Shown here: piece after piece, positions 1 through 12,100 of the stretch | How positions within the stretch are numbered: position 1 is the first letter of the stretch | Layout: each line of letters starts with the position of its first letter | Assembly (NCBI GenBank): GCA_947561715.1 | Contig: OX387205.1 | Span: 10,483,001 to 10,547,000, forward strand | DNA length: 64,000 nucleotides | Origin: Ascidia mentula | Lineage: Eukaryota; Chordata; Ascidiacea; Phlebobranchia; Ascidiidae | Direction of reading: 5' to 3' | The notes under the pieces: model-generated | What the model was told of the DNA's origin: nothing | Database searches by the model: none | Seen by the model: the letters and a program-made list of their open reading frames with translations, nothing else | Program-made: the position numbers and the translations under genes

Positions 1-2399
1 ACAACTCCACCACCACCACCTCCTCCATTTGATGGTACTAAGCAGTTCATCAGACTATTTGCATTAAATTTTCTGTGCTTTATCTTAACGTTAAATTATT
101 TGCAGACGATTGTGTTGACATTGATGGAAATCCGATTAGTGGCAAACCATTTGAAAAACCAGGCGATTGCGATCACTTTTATCAGGTATTTGATTATTTA
201 TAAAGAGCTTTTAATAGCTCAATACATCTGCAAAGGTTAGTTGCTTTAATTGTTCCCATATTCTCTTAGTGTTCAAACGGTTATCGCTATGAACAACCAT
301 GTGCCTCAGGGACCGTCTTTAATCCTGCCATTGGCGTATGTGACTGGCCATACAATGTACCAAACTGCGCAGACACAACAAGTTAGTAGAACGTTATTTG
401 TATAGTTTTTACTAGTTAAATCCCCAGGGTTGTACCGTTGCTTATACCTCGACTTTTCATTGTGTATTTTCCCTCTTATCTTCTGTCTTTAAATCTGATT
501 TTGGCAACTCTCGGACACGCATGGATGATCGAGTGTTTTCACGTGGACTGGAACGCCGCGAGGTAGAGTACCACCCTGCTGGAGTGACCAATCTGCGTGA
601 AAATAATTATTCGCTTCTGCTTTGTTGCTTGGTTTGCTGTGATTGCTTTTGACGCTTGGTGTATTCAATTTTTCATAGTGCGATATGATGTTGTAAGTTA
701 TTTGTTTTGTCACGTTTTGTGTTGTTGATTTTCGTGTGAATGCTTCATATTTTTTAATATAAAAGTACGTTGTTTTCTTCGATAAACAACGTGAATTACT
801 AATTTGTTTTCATGTGATTTTTCAACGAAAAATCATGCCAATGTGTGAAAAACAAACCATTTTTAATTTTCTCATCATGGTCATCATTACTAATAGTCGT
901 GGGTAACTATTTTAAACTCAGTGAAGGGCTCTAATTTTGTTTAAAACTGCAAGATTTTTACATTGTAAAACGATCGCCAAATTTAAAGATGGTGCTTTTG
1001 TTGAGTATAATCTATTGCAGACACCCCGTTGTGTACAATTCAATTGAAATTGAACTGTAAAAAATCTGAAGATTAAAGTTTTTATTTCCAAAATTTACAA
1101 TACTTTATTAAAACAGGCCCTCCGCCTCATTGCGCACTCGAATGGTCGCAGTGGTACAACACACATCATCCTACCAACCATCTGACCTCTGGCGATTTTG
1201 AGCAGATATCGCATATCGAACGTACACTGGGTAAAATTTGTCCCAAGGCTGGGCAGAAGATCACCGACGTAAGATGCAAATGCGCTGAATCTGGCGACGA
1301 CTGGACTGAAACTAGTGACATCATGGTAAGTAAAACGTATGTGTCGCGGATATGCATATTAGGCAATGCGACATACATGCATATGGACCTACAACGAACG
1401 GCTTGAGAGGAAAAATGTGCCGCTGCGAGGCCCGTTTTTGGAGATCGAATATGGCATTGTACGGATACCGAGTATTTTCGATGAAATTCCTCAGTTTCAA
1501 ATCAAGCTATTGTGTTCATGGCGCCCTTTTGTACTTACAGACCGGTAACAATTTGTGACAAAAAAAAGTGTTTCGCAAAGCTGTAGTAAACCTCTATCGA
1601 CCTCTGGCGGTAATTTTATTGACCCAATATGTGGAAAATCCCCTTTTTTGTTTCAGACCTGCAACAAGGAGGTCGGACTTACGTGTCGTAACTCGGAACA
1701 AAGAAATGGATACGCCTGTCTTGACTACAAAGTCCGATTTCTGTGCTCTGGAGAATGCGATTCCTCCGTCGATGGTCTTTTCCCAACCTTTTACTTTTCT
1801 TCCCTCCTAAACCTTCCTTTATATGCAGTCTGAAAATGACATTAGTCAGGAGCTAGTGTATTGGATTATAAAAAGCCTTGTATTGTAAAATATATCCATA
1901 CAAAACGTGTAATCACATGGTTATAACTTACAGAACCGAGCTGCACGGGAGATAATGGTGAACCTCTAAGTACAAGTCCGTTTGAGAAGCCAGGAGATTG
2001 CGACCATTTCTACCAATGCGGCGCTGGTAGGTTTAGAATAAAAGAAGGGCGAATGATTGCGTTCCGTAATACCAACGTTTAAAAAACTTGCGTGATACTC
2101 AACGAAATTCAAAGTGGTTTGCCGGAAACACAAGATACGTACATGAATAGCAAATCCAGATATGAGCAATACGTTGCGTTGACCAAATTTGGAAATATAT
2201 GTAACGGCGTGGTTGAAGTTTACAAACTTCAAGATCCATTGTGCCTGGCCTTTTGTTCCAAACAGCAAATGGTTCGTCTTCAATTATTATACTTCTTTTG
2301 TTTCCAGGCATTCTGTACGTTATGCCCTGTGCCCCTGGGACTGCTTTCAACCCAACCAAAGGCGTTTGTGACTGGCCTTACAACGTTCCTGGATGCTAA
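1..2399 (+). CDS. Secreted chitin-binding / WxxW-domain protein, 3' part
   Basis: Left-truncated gene. Exons read: 1-34, 106-185, 270-381, 1117-1325, 1657-1774, 1934-2026, 2308-2399, with consistent phases and a TAA stop at 2397-2399. The first exon is proline-rich (seven Pro in a row). Exons at 106-381 form a chitin-binding type-2 (peritrophin-A, CBM14) domain with its Cys pattern and the signature [18 protein letters not shown]. Exons 1117-1774 form a WxxW domain as in mucins and CILP ([11 protein letters not shown], then [11 protein letters not shown] and [10 protein letters not shown]). Exons 1934-2399 are a second CBM14 domain that ends the protein right after its last Cys. The family binds chitin or related glycans outside the cell, so a mucus or gut-lining protein is likely; that role is inferred. 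The N-terminus lies upstream of the window. Confidence 0.85.
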
Positions 2400-5300
2400 G
2401 GTAATCTCTATATGTTTCAGCTTTGCTACAGTAGGGCTTATATATTTTTAAACATAAAATATTGAAGATAGCACTGTCTATTTAATACGAACATAACACA
2501 TAAAAATGCTAATTTTGCACAAATTATTTACACAAACATTAAGTATGCCGTAAATCGTAAATACATTATATTTTTAATGTTGTCCTTTTTTCTGCAGGTT
2601 TTTCGACTCAAAAAAAGTTCAAGACATCTCCCTTACAATGTCGTTCACAAAACATTAATTTGATTAATTCGATTCTTATTTTGATCATAAAATCACTTGT
2701 TTGCCGATCAACGTGCCTTCATCTACTTCATGTATTGTAACATTTTCGTGTCGAATAGTATTTTTTCGTCAATATATATCTATTTACCATCCACATTTAG
2801 TTGCATCAAAAGTAATTTTTCACACCACATTCAACATTTTTTTGCCAATCGTTCCAACATGACAAGAATAACAAGCATGTAGCCGGTGATGACGTCATTA
2901 ACGTGTCATTCCCAGGTCTAACGAAACGTGACGTACCCACCTTGCATTAAAAACAAGGCGCGATAAAATGAAATGTAATTAACGGACGAATTTTTTTTCT
3001 CGCTCAGCCGCCACCGACCGTGGCAGTGTGTCACAATAAAAGCATAAACGAATACAGTTTGTAATACTTTAAATACCTTAATTTCATATTACGCTCCCTA
3101 GTGATAAATCTAACATTTCTATATGAATCGTTAGATTCGTTACAAAGCATTTGCATCAGTGACAACGAAATAATACGTGACTTAGCGAGGTAATTATCAG
3201 CCCAAACACTGGTTGCTTTGGTGGACATGTTACCGTTGTGAATTTTGGTAGTTTGTGGGTGTTAGTCCAGGTCGGTAGTGTATGTGAGGGAACATAATCA
3301 CTGTTGTTGATGTTATTAATTAGGGATGTCTTTGCTTTGTCAGAGCACTACTGGCTGGTATACTTACATGTAACAGTTTGCTACGTAGCAAACTTGACCT
3401 AACCTATCAAAGACAACCAAATCCCCACATTGGTACAGTTATAGGCTCCAGAGATCGGTATCCAACCGTTTTGCAGTTTAGGCCCTCTTTATAAAATCAT
3501 TAATTTTGCGAAACCACACGTAAAATTTAGCTGAAGCTCTTGCAACTAGTTTTAAATGTAGAAATGGGTGTGAAGTCACAGGTCGGAAAGATCAGAAACC
3601 AAAAAATGAATGTAAAATTGGCGAAAGCTGCTCTTATCGTCGTGCTGAGACACCTGCAACAAACACACAGACCCGTTCAGCGACTGCGAACCGATCAGGT
3701 TGGAAACTATATTCTTAACTGTCAGACAATGCATTTAAAGGTGGTGTTGGTTTTAGGCATAGAACCAGATGTAATTATGTATTCTTAAGGTTGAGCTTTG
3801 TTTATTGGGTCCGACTTAAACGCCCCGTCTTGGCCCCTAGACGACCCTTGTGTTACTTAACGGGCGCCTTGTTTTCACTAAAGCAGTGCTTCAAAATCCC
3901 AACCTACAGCCGCGTAAAACAACAAGGTTTTCACGGTGATAAACCGCCGGCCGTGTGCACTGTTTTGCGCAAATTTGAAACTGTTTTGCTGCGTCGTCGT
4001 GTGCAGTCAAGCGCGACATGTCGCAATAGACAGGCGGAAAGGCGGTCAAGTGACGTAACAGGGTCGATGACATGAGTGTTGTTTTGGCAAAACTGATGAC
4101 GTTTCTTGGGAGTGTTTTTTGTTCAGTTTTGCTGATTGTGGAAACCGCTTATGACTCATGACGATTTACGGCGTTTCCATGAATTTACTGGGAATAATAT
4201 GTTGCTCCTTGTTGTCCGGTGCAAAACGATCAACGGCGCGGCATTGGCAAACACATTGACTTGAACGTCAATAGCTGTCTGGAAACTTTGTACGAACGTT
4301 TGAAGTAGTTTTGTATTGAGCAAATCTCCAACTCTTGATTCCTTTAGCGTCACATTTTGTACAAAATGCCTACCAGCCTTCTACATCTTCGTAATACATT
4401 TTGTTTATTTTGTAGACAGATGAGTTTTTCTTTTCGGCCTGTTATTAACTTATACGACCACAGCGACGTTTCAAATCACCAAGTTTTAATATTCATCCCG
4501 CGGACTGACTGAATAGGTCCCGCCGGGAACTGCGTGCCAGTCTGTACGGTCAATAACACCCCATGCACTTCCGTTGTCTTCTTCCATTCACAACCGGCGC
4601 CACTGCTTCCGTCCTTTTACTTCTTCGCCGAGCGGGACTTCGTCGGTGTGACGCCAGGGCTTGTTGAATGCCCGGAAAGGTGCAAAGTGCATCTGTTAAG
4701 TCGGACTCTTCGTTCACATCTGGCAATTCAGGTTTAACCTCACATGTGCAGAAGGCGTTTCATCTGAAGTCAGTTTAAAGCGTCAGGTAGCAGTCACCGG
4801 TGTTTAATCTTTCCAGACCAAAACGACGATTTGTGTTCACTTTAAGAAGTAAAAAAAACACCAACAGTACTGTAAAAGGAGAGAGTTCTTTTGTGGTGTA
4901 AAATGTAAAGAAGTCTTTTTTACTTTGTACGCCAGATTGCAAGTTACTTACAGTTACAAACAACTTAAACGTTTCTCAATTGCTAACAATACAAAATCAT
5001 CACCAAGAGAACTTATCAAGTGGCAATGCAGTGTTTTTAACAAGAGACGCAAACAAAACTCTTGATAATATGCATTTTGTACTTTTCTCCTCAGAACAAA
5101 CGACAGCAATACAAAAGTCGAAAATTGCGTCAAAAATAAAGCATGGTGACATTTTCGCAAAAGCTTGTGGTCAGTTGTGCGAAAAAAAGTTACATAATAA
5201 TGAAGGCATCCTGTTTTTGTTGGCAAAGAGAGCGATCATCTGAGACTGTGACTTTCCCGCTGGGTTCGTTCCGCTTGTCTAAACTTGCGCCGAGGCCGGT

Positions 5301-6060
5301 ACTTGTAGGGGAGGGTATGTGCAAACCCGGAACAAGACAAAAAAAGTTTTTCAGCTCGCACGCCGGCACCCCGCGGTTGAAAGCCTTTGTTCTTCGTATC
5401 TTTTTACTGGAACCGGTTAAAAACAGGTGCACCCGACATCGTGGCCCAGTCTGGTGCCTGGGTTTAGGATGCTAGGTCATATGGCTTTGTGGCAATTGCA
5501 TGTGTTAGAAGGTTGCATTACTGCTTTCGCATCAAGAAGCCAGAAGATAATTTTTATCGTTGAGATTTTGGGGGCCACCAAGCGTTCAGCATTTGCTTTG
5601 ATAAAAAATTTATTATCGGTTTCATGTTTTCAACCAATTGCTGCGTCTGTTATTTGCTTTCGGCCCAAATTTAGCTATGAGCAGCATACCGAAATTCCTT
5701 TGCAGCAGCACGTTGCTCGTAACCACATAAGAAGCAGATAGGCGTAGAAGGCGTCTGTGCAACATACATATATAGAACAATGCAATTTAGTTTGCAACTA
5801 AAACGCGCATACCGAAAATGAGCATTAGGGCAGTTTTTTGCTAACTTTTTCATCTTTTTTATTTTGTTTTTACCCTGAAGTAGGACTTTTGCTCTGGCAA
5901 GAGTAAGTAAAAATAGGGCCGACGGGAGTAATTAAAAAACCGTAGAAGGGTTGCACCTGCATCATAAGACGTACGGTACGGAAACCAGACCTTCAGTTCT
6001 AAAGCCACCGACGATATTCACCAAAGCGTGCAAAGGGCCGCCAACAGCAAAGCTGCAGTC
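2400..6060. other. Intergenic region, no gene recognised
   Basis: The open frames here are short, lack recognisable domains and do not join into exons. An ATTAAA at 2944 and an AATAAA at 3035-3040 could end the upstream transcript, but both are over 500 bases past its stop. A perfect CRE-like palindrome TGACGTCA lies at 2890-2897. The bases just before 6061 presumably hold the fibronectin 5' untranslated region and promoter; no clear TATA box was seen. Confidence 0.5.
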
Positions 6061-6136
6061 ATGAACATCGTTCTGTGGCCTCTGTGCCTGTCGGTGTTTA
6101 TGCTGGTCGCCGTGCAGGCCATGCCAATGACATCGC
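6061..6136 (+). other. Fibronectin exon 1: signal peptide
   Basis: The exon encodes [20 protein letters not shown] and then MPMTS, a typical cleaved signal peptide with cleavage expected near the Ala at residue 20. Donor cgc|gtaagtg-like after 6136, phase 1. The ATG is preceded by cagtc and is the first that gives a hydrophobic leader in frame with the FN1 exons. Confidence 0.85.
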
Positions 6137-9100
6137 GTAAGTGAAATGTAGTTAGTAACGTGAGTAATCATAGAATAGTGACTTGTGTTTAATTATTTTA
6201 AAGATATTCAATAGCAATATGCGATGCAATCTACCATGCTATTTGTCTACATTTTGGATGGGATGTTAATTGGACGTCCAATGACATACATTCGGTCTTT
6301 GCTTCAAAGTTACATATTTTAGCGTCATTAAGCAGTAATAGTGTGAAAAATTATATATTCAATCAATGTTTATGTTTAAAACACAAAGAGAAAACAAGTA
6401 CTAACCACTGGAGCGGTTTGCAACGGTATTTTACTTAAAAAACGTCAACTTTAATGTTATTTTGCACAGATGTTACGAATCTCCGGTGCAAAGACAAGGA
6501 GGGCAATACCTACCCCGTTGGAACGCAATTCACGAGGACCGACGGCGCTCAGTGCACCTGTTCCTATATTGCTGATCGTCAGGTAACACGCTTGTCCTGT
6601 CGCACTGGAGTTGAACACCGTGGATCTGGTCGAACTGGATCGGGGTACGACACGAGTTACCGCTCCTTGGCAGCAAGTAGGTGTTGAGAGTGCCTTAGTA
6701 TGTAATACTAAATGTAATGCCAGTTAAAGAGTTTTGTAATAAAAAAAATTTAAAACTTTGAAGCCACACAAAAACAAAAAATACTGTTCCATAGCACAAA
6801 CAAGCCTTGCAATTAAAATTTTGATTTTTTAAACGTTTTTTGGAAATATTGTATGGATGAGTCTGTATTTTAACAAACATTAAATAATTTATTTATCGTG
6901 GTGTTTCGTCGATGACTTTTTCTTCAACGACCACTTTTATGTTTTAGCTCGTTGTCAATACCAGGGTCGGTATTACGCCCTGAACAGCGAATGGAAAATG
7001 GACGTAAACGGAGTATTGATGGACTGCACGTGCGACTCAAACGCGCGTCTGAGCTGTCGATCTGGGCGCATCACCTCCTCGGTGCGGTTTGTATGTTTCA
7101 TGCAAATGTAAAGCCAGTAAAACCAGTGTTTCAGTATGTTGGGAAATTACTCTAAGTTGACGATTAGAAATTCGCTTGGTAGTAAAACTTTCTTTGTGAT
7201 GGATTGGGTTTGAAATAATCAACAAGTGCAACTAATTTAAAATCAAAACTTTGGGCATTTCTGCAACACCACGGTGATTACCGTCGGTAAACGCTTTGGG
7301 CGGCAAAGACGTCCTGTTAAAAGCATCATTAACTGATAGCAAAGAGAAGCAAATCTTCCCTGAAGAAAAAAACGCAGTAGCAGCGAAACCTGACGAAGTT
7401 GGTTTGTTGCCTGTGGTTTGGTGCCTTTTCTCGGCGACACAGTGTTGTTGCAAATGATCAAACGTGTAAGAGTTGTAATATATAAAGTAATAGCAATACA
7501 TCTCCGGTTGCAAATCTATGGTAATTACACAGTTTCGTAGATTTTCTTTATGTCCACTTGTTGCAGCAACTGTGTGGATATTTTACTTATCCATAATAAG
7601 TTGCTATCTTTGTAGTTCAACGTTGATATTTAGGATCCAATGAAAAACTTGTTTAAACTTGTTGGGTCTCGTTTTCACAGAGTAGGTCATCTAATTTGCA
7701 CCTGGGTTACAATGCGGTGACCGACGATGCTGACTTGAAATGTCAACAATCCCTGTTTCAAGCCGATCAGTATTTTGCCATCCAACAAGCTGGTGGTTAC
7801 TACGCCCTGTGCACATGTCACGGGACAACAGCAACCTGCTCAGGTATGACTCTCTGATGTCCGCAAATTTAGCAACTTGACCACATACTGACAAGTTTCC
7901 CCCTTGAATCGAACGTTTGCCTTTGACTAGAAACCCAAATTTGCTAATTTGAACATATAAGCATATCGATGCGGTGCGTGATCGACGGGCTGCCAGGGGT
8001 CCTTTGGTTTAAATTGATCCATTTTTTTTCATTCTGTAATGACTTTGAAATTCATAATTGCATGAAAAATAAAGCAAAAACAGCCCACAAATAAGCGTTT
8101 ATGCTACTGATCGACAAACGTATGAACACGCATAGTACGTCCGAGGCTCGCGGGAAGTTGGCACAACGTATAGAATGTTTTGATTTATTTCAGTCCCGAC
8201 AGCTTCTGGTGAAGACTGTAAGTTTCCTTTCGACTTGGCTGGTCGACTTTACTCCACTTGCACGACCCAGGGTGACCCCACACGCAAACCATTCTGCGCC
8301 ACCAGCAGAGCAAGGATTTACCCACAAGTTGTCGCTGATTGCATTACCACCATCGAAGGTTTGTGAACATATTTGTATCACTGGCGACTTTCGTATTATC
8401 TCTGTTGCAAGTAAATTCCATTTGTTTAACATTAGACCTGGGGTTCTGTCAGAATTATATTTCTTCTGGTAGAAATCCCATGCACTATAGCAGTGTTTCT
8501 CGACGATGGCCTATGCCCTAAGGGCCCACGATGCCATTCCTTGGGGCCACGAGCAAAATGCATCACGTTTAAAATAAAAATCTTTTAATTTTGTAAAAAG
8601 TGATTTTGTTTGGGTCATTGAGAATTACTGTACTAGGGTGTAAGGTTTGATATATATTAAATAAAGCCAAAAGTAAGAAAATTGTGGCAATGAGTACTCC
8701 TGTTCTTTGCAGAGTTGAACCAATATTATGGATACGTGTTTACCCATGGTGGCAATTCCAACGGTGCCCGATGTCACTTTCCCTTCTCTGTTGGCAGTGT
8801 ACAATACCACACTTGCCAGACTGACGAAAGCTCTGGTTCTCGTTGGTGCGCTACCACCGCCAACTACGATGCGGACCAAAAATTCGGTTACTGTATCGGT
8901 GAGTTTATATGGTAGGATGTCTTTTGGGCTTCTGGCGAACAGTATTATATCTTATGAATCCGACGCTTGGATTTCAAATAGTTAGTTTCAATTGAAATTC
9001 AACCGTATGCATACATGGATGTTCGTGGTGCAGTATCAGGAGTTACAAGTCAATTCATGGAAACATACATTTGCATACAAGGGCATTTGCTTATATTACA

Positions 9101-12100
9101 CGAGGAATGTGGTCGCTTTAACCACTTCATAATCGGTTTCCTGGTTTTCAATAATTTCACATTCACAACCACACTATACACTGGGTTTTGCTTTGGCCTG
9201 CACAGCCAGACTATACCGAACGTCGTCGTGACTCTACTTTTTACCTTTTGAAAGCGCCTGACCCCAAAACACGTGTGGTTTAGTCTATGTAGGGTGTAGC
9301 CCGTTACCTAGAAATAAAGTAGTTTCATTTACGGTAAACAATAAGTAAGAATAATTTTTTGGATATAACTTGCATGAAATATAATCTTGCAGGCGAGCGA
9401 GCTTCTGACGCCGTTTACAACGCACTCGGTGAAACAGCTACGCTGTATTGTCGCTACAACAAAGCTGCGACCGTTCAACCTGTTATAAAGTGGTACAAAC
9501 TCATTGGCAGCCGAAGACAGCACATCTTCACATACGATGTAGCAACCCAGACTGGCACAGTGGTACGACATAGGATTTTATGTACACTGTAGATCACATC
9601 TTTTTTATTTCCTTTTCAGTAAGCCCGGATGTCCACGCCAATTTAGATATCATATTTCTTGTCATATTTTTACATTTATCAAATGTTCACTGGGTTTGCT
9701 CTTGATGAAGCGAGAGGAATTCGCGAAACCTCATGTTTTTTTAGAAAATAAAAATCAGTCTTTTTATCAGTGACAAACCAAAAACGTATGGTTCAGTGTC
9801 ATAAGACTGATACGGCTTCTTATATAATCCGGTTTCTTGTTCATCTCCACACTGTACCCTACATATAGAACATTGGGCAAAAATATTTATTATATTTCGT
9901 TTAAACACCCGCACCTTTACGTGGTTAGTTTAATTAACACAAAGATAAAACATCAAGAAGCTGTGGGAACAAAATGTTTGTAACTTTTCTGGTGTTTTTC
10001 AGGCTCCCACAGCTGGATTTTACTCTTCTAGGCTGTCCATGCCCAATGCTAATGAGCTTCAGATAGCCAATATGCAATACGGCGACACAGGAACCTTCGA
10101 ATGCGAGGCCTCTTACCCAGGAATCACTACTACATCACAACGGACCGACGTTTCAATAGTAAAAAACACAAACATGAGTTTTTATTAGTTTTTTTATTGA
10201 TATTGTATGGTGAATTGTTGTTTTTTTGCAAAATTGTAAGATGTAGTAATACCAGAACATATACAATGAAATTATAATTAATGTCTTGATATGTTCTTTT
10301 CTTTAGGGCTCGTCTCCAACAAACTTTAAACTTACCTACGTCCCGCGCATAAGTCAGGTGACTTTTAAATGGACCAATCCGGAAGCACAGATCGATGGGC
10401 TTAGGTTGGAAATTCAACAGGTAAGACAAGATACAATAATGTTCATACTCGATCGAATCTTTCCCACGTTACTCATTTTCGCATGCACACAATATATCTC
10501 TTATCTACACGTAGGTACAAGTCGCTTAAGAATTCCTACCATACACACTAGAACTGCTTTCTTGTAATTGTTGCTCCATATGCAGGAGGGGTCAAATGCG
10601 ATAGGCAGAGTGCGCTTATCTCCTGGGGTTGAAAGCCACGTGATATACCGTCGCTTTCTTCCCGGCCAAACGTACACAGCCAGGATTTATGCGATCATAG
10701 AAGGTCAGGATTCGATTCCAGCCACTTTGACCTTTATGCTTCCTCAGCTTCCAGGTATTTTTACTAAAGGGTTTTTATTAGTATTTGTACACTGACTTGC
10801 TTTGAATTTACAGCACGTACAATACCCGGTTCATCTGGCGAGACCACTTTGTCCGCAGCTCAACCTTTGGCGGCACCACGTGTCCAGGAAGATGAGATTA
10901 TCCTCAATTGGTTCAATGAGCCATTGCCCGATGTCCAAGTAACTGGTAAGAATAATGTTGAAAGTGTTTTATTTGAACAAAAATAAATCCTTATATAAAG
11001 CTTTATATGTTCACAACATTATAATATAATACTAGCACGTGGTTTGTGGTTAAACCAAGAGTGTCTTGTAGGCTGGCGTATCGTGTACGTTGACCTTGGG
11101 ACAGAGGAAACAAACGAAGTAACGCTAGAACCCGGAACCACTACGTACAGCATAGAAGAACTTCAATCTGGGACTGTGTACCGAATTACACTTTACGCAG
11201 TTGTTAATGGGACCGAGGTTGAGGTGGGAAATTGACGAGTATCTTAAAAATAAGTACTTTCGCTTTATCTATTCGTGACAACGGTTTTAAGCTGTAAGAT
11301 AGTTTAAAATACAGTGCATTCGCCCTTTATCATTATTCTGAAACTTGCATGTGATGGCGGTTGAATATGTTTTAGATTGCATCCGCCGACGCAACGACAG
11401 AATCGACTCCGGCCGAATTAACTGGACCCGTGGAACTGGGTGACGTCACTGAAACGACCGTGACGTTGAGCTGGCCTGCACCTGAACAGGCAGTTACACA
11501 TTATGAAGTGGCATATAGGTAAGACAAGTTTTTTTACTTACAAATGTATGAAAATGGATGTTGGTGTTAGGTAGGTTTGAAAATGAAAACGGCACAAACT
11601 TCGTTAATTGTGTCTTTTTAGTCACAGCAACCATTTCCGAAGTGCTGTGTATGGTTGAGCTTTGTAAAAACAGGTAATTTAGGAAAAAAATCACTGAAGA
11701 AACAGAAGGGAGACAGTTTTCATTAATCATGAAATTCGTAACTTTGTAAATATGTTCATATATTGTTTTTTTCAGGGATGTAACCGCACCGAACAGCCAG
11801 TGGCAGAAATACAGAATCCGAGCTTCGAGCAACCCCCGTGTGACAGAACGGCGTCTTCAGCCTGGAACGACTTACGACTTCCATATTACTCCTATAACGT
11901 AAGTTCAATGCTAGAGAGCTAAAGGTTTATAGTTTAAGTTGTTGTTTTGAAGAGTTAAAAATATGACTAAATAGAATAAGTCAAAGCTATTGTCTTGTCA
12001 AAAAACATGACTGACATTGGTAACAAGTTTACCATATGTATACCAGGTGTACAATGTTTGATTTTAATGTTATATCTAGGAATAACGTGAGAGGTGTTTA

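Noticed and set aside
4980..5741. Several 80-110 codon open frames on both strands upstream of fibronectin
   Set aside because: They overlap one another in different frames, show no domain and do not chain into exons with matching phases.
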